Source: Elysia crispata (lineage: Eukaryota; Mollusca; Gastropoda; Plakobranchidae). From it: a stretch of DNA of 64,000 bases. Each line of letters opens with the position of its first letter. Within the stretch, counting starts at the first letter, position 1. Position numbers and translations under genes: made by a program. A model generated the notes under the pieces. The model was not told where the DNA came from and did no database searches. It was given only the letters and a program-made list of their open reading frames with translations. This document shows positions 58,501 to 64,000 of the stretch, one piece after another. Location of the stretch: positions 1 through 64,000 of the forward strand of contig JAWDGP010003890.1 in the NCBI GenBank assembly GCA_033675545.1, read 5' to 3'.

Positions 58501-61500
58501 ATGCTATTTTCATTACAAATTACGATAATCTAAACACTTTTCAACCCTCCTGTATTTTTCTATCTCAAACGAGCACGACCTTGATTTGATTTGTTTGTAA
58601 AAAAAATCTTGCATGTGACATCCATAAATATTATTGTATACCTATCAAAATTGCTAATATTTATAGGATTGCTTGTTCATTTACAAGGATAGGTTTCATT
58701 ATTATGCACATTACCTTAAAAGGCAAGGCTTCAACATATGAGAAGATTGGTTGCATAATTTATGTAGCTCTCAACTCTAAGAACTTGATTTTATAAAGAG
58801 AAGGCTAGAAGTAAGCAAGTGACTAATTCTACCAGTGGTCACATAGTTTGAAATTGCAGGGAGTATCTTTTCAACTGAATAGTGCCACCGAAGAGAACTT
58901 TCTCCAAGAGGACATTCACAAAATATTTAATCCTGAAGAATGAATAAGTGATTTGGTTTGATTGTAAGACAATCAAGGGGTTGATAGTATAACAAAAAAA
59001 ATGAGAACTTTTCCTCAAAATCTGATTTTCTTTCCACCTTAAAAATAACTGTTAAAAAATCAACTCCCTTTCTTAATACCTTTTGAACTGAAGTCTTCTC
59101 AAGAGCTGATATATATCCCTGAAGAAAAACAAATGAAAAGTAGCAAAAGAAATAATTCCTGATACTAATGAAATCATCAAATTGAGAGATAAAAGGAGAC
59201 ATAAAATTTACTTCATTGCTAAATAACTAAAAACAATGAGGTTACCGATGCATTCAACATGGGTTGACTCTGCATTGAAGATTCCCATTGTTGTCACAAT
59301 TGTGAAGTAAAGCACAGCCAGGCAGAGAAATGGATACATGAACCTGAAATAAATTTTTATTCTGTTATGAAATACTTGATCAAAGAAATCACAAATTTAG
59401 TGTCTGGGTAACCTGAAAAAGTATTCAATATTATCAAAAATGCCAAAATAGTTTCAAATCAAGATGAAGATAGGAAATAAAATAAAAAACTGCAAGAAAA
59501 AAAACCCAATAAAAACAAACAACTGACCTACTGATTTGCTATGGATATTTTGATTAAAATTCAATCCTCGTTTTCTGTAACCATCAGAAGTAAGCCAAGA
59601 CATCCAAATTTGGGTATGGAGGACCGAAAAAAAATCTACTTTTTTTTTTCATTTCTTCCCTTATAAAGATGAAGATGCCAGAAAAATTGTATTGTTTCAT
59701 AATAAAAATTTCTAAAAGTGACAAGGCTTCATTAAATTCAACTTGATTGCATGAATGAATATAATTTATTTTGTGCAATTGGCAATGATTGGTGTACAAA
59801 TAAGCAAACTTCATAACTTTTCCTGTGATAACCTGATGTCTAATGACAACAAAACCTGCTTTCTCTCAGAATTTAACATTCAACTTCAAGTTGACCACCA
59901 TGTTCAAAAAAAAAAAACCAAAAACATACACACTAAGTAGGTATGGTATCCTAATTTAAAAAAAAAAAAAAGATTTAAGTTGCTGTTATGCTTGTTTTTG
60001 ATTTTCCTCTACATAGATCTGTGATTTTGAGAATTTCAACACCAAAGTTAACTGTTGCGTGATATTTACATAAGTAACAATTTTGAAATTTAATAAAAAG
60101 GCCATTTTTTACCACTATGCATCCTTTTATTTTGAAGATCTAAAAAAACACCCAAAATTGTTTAATTTTGACTATACTCTCTATTATATAGCCATTTCAA
60201 GTCTTATACACAAGCAAGATAAACAGAGGCAAATTAATTTACAAGTCTTGCTTCCCTAGGGCATTCCCAATCTCTTATTGCTTCATTATCTATATCTATG
60301 CTGGTTTTATATCTCAATCATATAGGTTTCAGACAAATTTCTTGTCATCCTTTGTTTAACATTGCTATCTAATTCGCTCAAAGGCATGCTGATATGATGC
60401 TTTTCATTATTTTTAAACAACTTCTAAATTTTTTTGCCTTTGAGCAGTCTATTAAGTAATAAAATGAGCATGACTTTTCAGACTGTGGCATAGCACAATT
60501 TGAAGATATCAAAGCAGTTTGTACACTGAAAGGATCAGGAAAATAAGAAAAATAACCTGTCAAGACAAATTTTTTATATCTTTGAAAGCACTTATAAAAA
60601 ATAACAAATTTGATGAAATTCTATCCAGGCATTTTTAGATAGGCGAGTTGGAAGATTGAAAAATAGATACAGGGAAACTCCCTTTGCAACCTTTATTGGC
60701 GATTTGTTTGCATTGCAGCCTGTGTCTCTCTAGGATAGGCATGAGTCACCCTGAGTTTCTCACCTGTCAGCCAGGGTTTCTCTCCTCAGTGCTCTTATTG
60801 CCAGTGTGATGTAGTAGTGGCACATGATCAATACTTGAAGCAGCTTCATGTACTGCAGGAGGAAATCTAGTTGTGATACATTCCAGAATATCCAGTGCAT
60901 ACCACTGCAGAAAAAGAAAATGAGAGAGAGAATAAATAAAATGTTTGCATTCAAGGATTTGAAAAACCTGTACGTAACAAGTATACTTAAGTTAATTTGA
61001 ACTTTTGCCTCATGTGTTACCAAGAAGCATACTCTAGTATAGCAATCTACTTGTGATTGTACCAATAGTCAAATTAGACTAGTTATTAAGTATGACTCTA
61101 ATAAAAGAAAACTCAATTTTTTTATTTTTTTTTTTTGCAGAAATGAGCGTTATAACAAAAGAAGGCACTTTTGACCATATGCCTGACAAAGCAGCTTTAG
61201 AAAACACCAAAACTAATCAACCACTAAACAATCTAATACTACTTTCACACATGTCATATACTTCCATAAAACTATTTGAACTATGAAAAATCTAAAGATT
61301 TTTTTTCATGAAAATAAAAGCAAATCTTAGGAAACAAACCCTGTTGCGCACTCCAATCCTGCAGTGTAGAAGATAACATACTGATGACAGGAAGGATGTT
61401 TGGCCACATGGAGTCGCACAAGCTTGTAAACACACAAAAGTGATGTCAAAATAGCCAAGGAGGCAAGAATGCTGCTTCTGCAAAAGAAAAAAAATATTTT

Positions 61501-62595
61501 AACTTTTAGTTTAATAAATCAAAATGGAAACAAGTTATAAGCTATTTCATGTCATATTCAAATGGAATCATAGCTAAAAATTTGAAAACAATATTATTTC
61601 AAATAAAATATCCACTATCAAAAGAATAAATTAACCCAATCCTACCTAAGTAACCCCAGCACAGGTAAAGCCAGGACCCTACTAGAGGGACATAACTGCG
61701 TACAAAGAAGAGATCTATACATTTAAAAAACATAATGCAATCATACAAAACAATTATAAAATTATTTTTAAAAAAAACCCCAAAAAACGAGAGGTCTTGA
61801 ATTTTTAATAATACAAGGTTTTATGACAGTAAACAAATTTTCTAAGACTTCTCCTTCACTTCAAGTGACTGAACCACCATTTCAGTTTTTTCACCATCAA
61901 CATCCCACTACATTACCATTCAACATCACAATCTGACTCCCTATCTCAAATGGGCAATGGTTATTATTTTCATGCTGATTGGAGGGATAATCATACAGAT
62001 AACCATGATAGATGGTTTTTGCAGCTTCTCTGAGATGAATCAGGCAACAATCCATCCTAACTCTAAGTTTAGACCTAGCCTAGACCTTGAAATCGCAAAA
62101 AAATTGCGGACAAAAAACTGTCAATTTTGAAGCTCCTTTTGATACCTAAATCTAGTCTGAAAACAAAACTAAAATAACCACAACAAAGTCTGAAGTGTCC
62201 TCTAACGTAAATGAGGTTTGCACGAGATTTCCGTCAGTTGTAAGGAAAGAAAGTACACACCCAGAAAGTGAAAGTAAAAAGGCAATGACGGGCAATATAT
62301 TTACAAAATAAAGTGGTCCATGCGGGCGATATAAGTGGAATTTAGGTTCATCAAAAGAAACACAGTCTCTGAAAATCAGGGCATAGTGTTCTACCTACGA
62401 TAACAGATAAATCTTCTAAAACTAAAAACATACATAAACCTTCATTGTGAATGATTACCTTGTGCAAGCAATTGAGTTGAAGTTTTGCAAACAGCTGTGC
62501 TCCATTACTGCCGATACAACTGTCATGTTTGTCTGGTTTCGTGGTAGAGTTAATTCCACCATTCTCTCCTCAACTGTTGATAGACTTTCTTTCAT
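52612..62595 (-). CDS. Orphan seven-transmembrane protein (whole gene, 11 coding exons)
   Basis: Joining the 11 minus-strand exons below gives 422 aa with no stop. All introns are GT-AG and all phases agree, which is strong evidence for a real gene. The N-terminus (1-46) has no signal peptide but two sequons (NQT at 20, NMT at 23), so it is probably extracellular. Seven hydrophobic segments follow at about 48-66, 78-98, 105-127, 140-160, 175-197, 219-239 and 262-285. A 137-residue tail, rich in Ser, Tyr, Asp/Glu and then Lys/Arg, would be cytosolic. I see no DRY or NPxxY GPCR motif. Distinct blocks are KHPSCHQYVIFYTAGLE, LKLLQVLIMCHYYITLAIRA and LLLPIWVMLFVLQP. I do not recognise the family. 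The layout is loosely like GPR137/TOM1-like or OST-alpha-like 7TM proteins, but no diagnostic motif decides. Function unknown. Confidence 0.88.
52738..55134 (-). other. 7TM gene intron 10
   Basis: 2.4 kb, AT-rich, no gene or element seen. Confidence 0.65.
55135..55371 (-). CDS. 7TM gene exon 10 (cytosolic tail)
   Basis: Acceptor CTTTTACAG. 79 codons starting TYGSFFGEDQTYKHLYQPDD and containing FVYSSSSTSPDGSPC and LQTIEEENLEDSP. Rich in Ser/Tyr/acidic residues, so a plausible phosphorylation region. Phase 0-0. Donor GAG|GTAAGA. If the intron is retained, the frame continues for about 51 more codons, giving an alternative tail. Confidence 0.88.
55508..55569. repeat. (GTA)n microsatellite
   Basis: About 20 uninterrupted GTA units, with degenerate GTA/AGC repeats extending to roughly 55,440-55,670. 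It lies in intron 9 of the 7TM gene. Confidence 0.92.
55807..55911 (-). CDS. 7TM gene exon 9 (TM7 end and juxtamembrane tail)
   Basis: Acceptor GTTGTTTAG. It encodes VLKLLLPIWVMLFVLQPHVT, then VIEKEEGLPNFSDDG. Phase 0-0. Donor GGT|GTAAGT. Confidence 0.88.
56174..56218 (-). CDS. 7TM gene exon 8 (45-nt small exon, start of TM7)
   Basis: Acceptor TTTTTTCAG. It encodes SHRQDLYSSFLVSIM. Phase 0 at both ends, so skipping it would keep the frame while removing the start of TM7. Donor ATG|GTAAGA. Confidence 0.85.
56617..56651 (-). CDS. 7TM gene exon 7 (35-nt microexon, loop)
   Basis: Acceptor TTATTTTTTTTCAG. Only 35 nt, encoding GDRDTGCSAIF, an extracellular loop with one Cys. Donor TTTTT|GTAAGT, phase 0. 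Its size is unusual but the phases close perfectly. Confidence 0.8.
57007..57071 (-). CDS. 7TM gene exon 6 (TM6)
   Basis: Acceptor after a pyrimidine-rich run, TTTTTTAAG. It encodes IVIVFELSAWGTFFYDMILQ then I. The acceptor is AAG rather than CAG, but frame and phase agree on both sides. Donor ATCA|GTAAGT, phase 1. Confidence 0.85.
57072..58288 (-). other. 7TM gene intron 5
   Basis: 1.2 kb with the 52-bp minisatellite and A- and G-runs near 57,075-57,105. No other feature seen. Confidence 0.8.
57827..58086 (+). repeat. Minisatellite, five 52-bp copies
   Basis: The unit begins GAGGTGGATAACTCAGTGGG and contains CATAATTATTCCTAAATG. Five copies with starts at 57,827, 57,879, 57,931, 57,983 and 58,035 are exactly 52 bp apart, with few differences. 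Lies in intron 5 of the 7TM gene, about 200 bp from exon 5. Confidence 0.95.
58289..58430 (-). CDS. 7TM gene exon 5 (TM5 and intracellular loop)
   Basis: Acceptor TTTTCATCGCAG. It encodes PYWIALSGAEVLVVQLFAIS, then GFYITRRLNEISTLDSVRWT and QKRDLW. The basic loop after TM5 fits an intracellular side. Of several GT options the donor TGGTG|GTTAGT is the one whose phase (2) joins exon 6 in frame. Confidence 0.85.
59246..59343 (-). CDS. 7TM gene exon 4 (TM4)
   Basis: Acceptor TTTATTTCAG. It encodes FMYPFLCLAVLYFTIVTTMG, then IFNAESTHVECI. Donor ATCG|GTAACC, phase 1. Confidence 0.9.
59344..60763 (-). other. 7TM gene intron 3
   Basis: 1.4 kb of AT-rich sequence with A-runs (about 59,907 and 59,960). 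No gene or element seen. Confidence 0.8.
60764..60904 (-). CDS. 7TM gene exon 3 (TM2 end and TM3)
   Basis: Acceptor TTTTCTGCAG. It encodes GMHWIFWNVSQLDFLLQYMK, then LLQVLIMCHYYITLAIRALR and RETLAD. Donor ACAG|GTGAGA, phase 2. NVS in the loop is a third possible sequon, though it lies close to the membrane. Confidence 0.9.
61340..61477 (-). CDS. 7TM gene exon 2 (TM1 and start of TM2)
   Basis: Acceptor CTTTTGCAG. It encodes SSILASLAILTSLLCVYKLV (TM1), the loop RLHVAKHPSC and HQYVIFYTAGLECAT (TM2). Donor CAGG|GTTTGT; phase 2 joins exon 3 as Gly-Gly. Confidence 0.88.
61478..62458 (-). other. 7TM gene intron 1
   Basis: About 1 kb, AT-rich, no gene or element seen. Confidence 0.8.
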
Positions 62596-62620
62596 CCTCC
62601 TCCCTCAAAAGATTGCTTAT
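62459..62620 (-). CDS. 7TM gene exon 1 (start, extracellular N-terminus)
   Basis: Acceptor TTCTTTTGCAG, then 25 leader bases and ATG at 62,595-62,593. An in-frame TGA lies just four codons upstream, so this is the first usable start. It encodes MKESLSTVEERMVELTLPRN, then QTNMT and on to SIACT: two N-glycosylation sequons and two Cys. Donor CAAG|GTAATC, phase 2. Confidence 0.85.
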
Positions 62621-62951
62621 CTGCAAAAGAAATGTCTTTTCAAAGAGAAGGTGCATTGTCTGTAAGTTTCAACCAAAATTTAAAAATTGTTGGTTCTTTA
62701 CATTGAATCCAAACAATCAGGAAAATGAAATGTATTTTTGTAACTTGGACCTAGAAAAGTAATTTTTTTTAGATTCCTTATCACTCATTTCTATCATAAA
62801 TGTAAAACAACCAATGAGATTTGCTACCAATCTGAATAAAAAAAAATTTTTCATGCCTTTTTCAACCACCTTCCAATATATAAAAAGATAATACTTTCTT
62901 TTTTCTACTATTAAAATAACTATGCAATGACTTTTTTCAAACAGAAATTAC

Positions 62952-63043
62952 CTTGCATCTATTCATAGATTACAAATATCATCTCAGCCATGTCCACTTG
63001 AAAACCAGAGGGTCTCAAACCACAATGATTTCAATTCTCAATC
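62952..63043 (-). other. Predicted 5' UTR exon of the 7TM gene
   Basis: On the minus strand an acceptor TTTTTTCCAG precedes 63,043 and a donor CAAG|GTAATT follows 62,952. It sits one 331-bp intron upstream of the first coding exon. It carries a 10-codon upstream ORF (MAEMIFVIYE then stop), so it is non-coding for the main protein. That upstream ORF could lower translation of the main frame. Based on splice signals only. Confidence 0.5.
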
Positions 63044-64000
63044 CTGGAAAAAAAATATAATTCTTATGTTTTGCATAATCTTAACACAAAAAATTGAATA
63101 TAAAGTTAAAATGTATATACTCATTGAGATTTAATGACAACTATTTATAATAAAACTAAGTTATCTTACTAAAGCAAGCAAAAAATTATGAAACTTCAAA
63201 AAATTTTTTTGTAGAACTTTGTAGCTGTGTTGTCCAAATGCTTTAAGGAACTGACATGTCACATTTACAAAAGACTCCAAAATAGTGATTCCAATTCCCT
63301 TATTTTACATGTTTAAACATCTCATAAACTGGGATTCATATTTGATCTGACTATCCTGACTTATGCTTTCTAGATTTGAGGCAAAAAGGCAATTTGAGCT
63401 TTGTGACATTCATGGATATAAACTCTAAGATTGAGTTTCAGATAAAAGAACCAGCCTCCTGCTCATATCAAGACTTTTGTAAAAAGAAGTTGAATAAAGG
63501 ATTTAAATAGTTTACAATAATATTCAAAGGGCACCTTTTGTGTTTTGATACGGATCAAAACAAAATTCTAGATCTTTCTAGATTCTAGATCAGACAGATC
63601 TAGATCTAGATTTTGACTAGAGCCTGAAAAAACCAAGACTAAGAAGGTACTCCATCCTCTACTCCATACCTTTGTCAAATGTAATATATATATCATGATC
63701 AATTTCATCTTTGACATTATCTTCAGGGCTACTGACATCTTTATTCACTGAGAAGCAGATCTATGAAAAGCAAATTAAATTCAAGGCTATCTTTAAAAAC
63801 CTTACGTTCAAGTTTAAAACAGTTTATTTTTACATGTAGAAAACAAATGTAGAACTCTTCTTATTTCACATGCTATAGATCCCAGCTGATGTAACCAAGG
63901 TAAAAGGAAATATTCAACAACTGAAATTGAATTGGGCATTAGGCCTATATATCACATACAATATGCACACATCTATAGGCGATAGTGGACGATATTTTCT
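63044..64000. other. Upstream region of the 7TM gene
   Basis: The promoter or further 5' exons of the minus-strand gene should lie here or beyond. A GATCTA/TCTAGA cluster sits at about 63,568-63,611. No CpG-rich start region is obvious inside the window. Confidence 0.4.

Overview
The window looks like AT-rich nuclear DNA of an invertebrate, most likely a lophotrochozoan and possibly a gastropod mollusc. The evidence is long GT-AG introns, a clear metazoan CELF/Bruno-like gene, several animal-type transposon relics, and scattered GATCTA-repeat clusters. The species assignment is an inference; nothing here proves it. No bacterial operon, CRISPR array or rRNA is present.

Layout. (1) 1-9,000 is mostly non-coding. 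It holds a broken piggyBac-type transposase on the minus strand (about 4,450-6,240) and a plausible promoter/5' leader near 2,550-2,626. (2) 9,008-34,948 (+) is a complete 13-coding-exon CELF gene (RNA-binding protein, three RRMs, 457 aa). Every junction was checked for GT-AG and reading phase. A long 3' UTR runs to a strong AATAAA at 37,602. Its introns carry an antisense RLE-type non-LTR retrotransposon (9,441-11,911), a TTAA-flanked piggyBac-type non-autonomous element (20,547-21,167) and a TA-flanked inverted-repeat element (26,151-26,944). (3) 37,620-52,290 is intergenic and very AT-rich. It contains a 479-bp inverted-repeat element carrying a possible transposase C-terminus, local tandem duplications, a decayed mariner-superfamily element with DD41D spacing (46,527-47,952) and microsatellites. 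(4) 52,612-62,595 (-) is a second complete gene of 11 coding exons. It encodes a predicted 422-aa seven-transmembrane protein with an N-glycosylated N-terminus and a long cytosolic tail. I could not assign it to a named family. One 5' UTR exon lies at 62,952-63,043. An intron of this gene holds a 5 x 52-bp minisatellite.

The two genes converge (tail to tail) and nothing in the sequence ties them functionally. CELF proteins bind GU-rich RNA to control splicing, decay and translation; the 3' UTR here is itself U/GU-rich, so autoregulation is possible. The less ordinary observations are the direct repeats and tRNA-like segment at the ends of the RLE retrotransposon, the fully phase-symmetric cassette exons of CELF, the orphan 7TM gene, and several newly delimited small DNA transposons.
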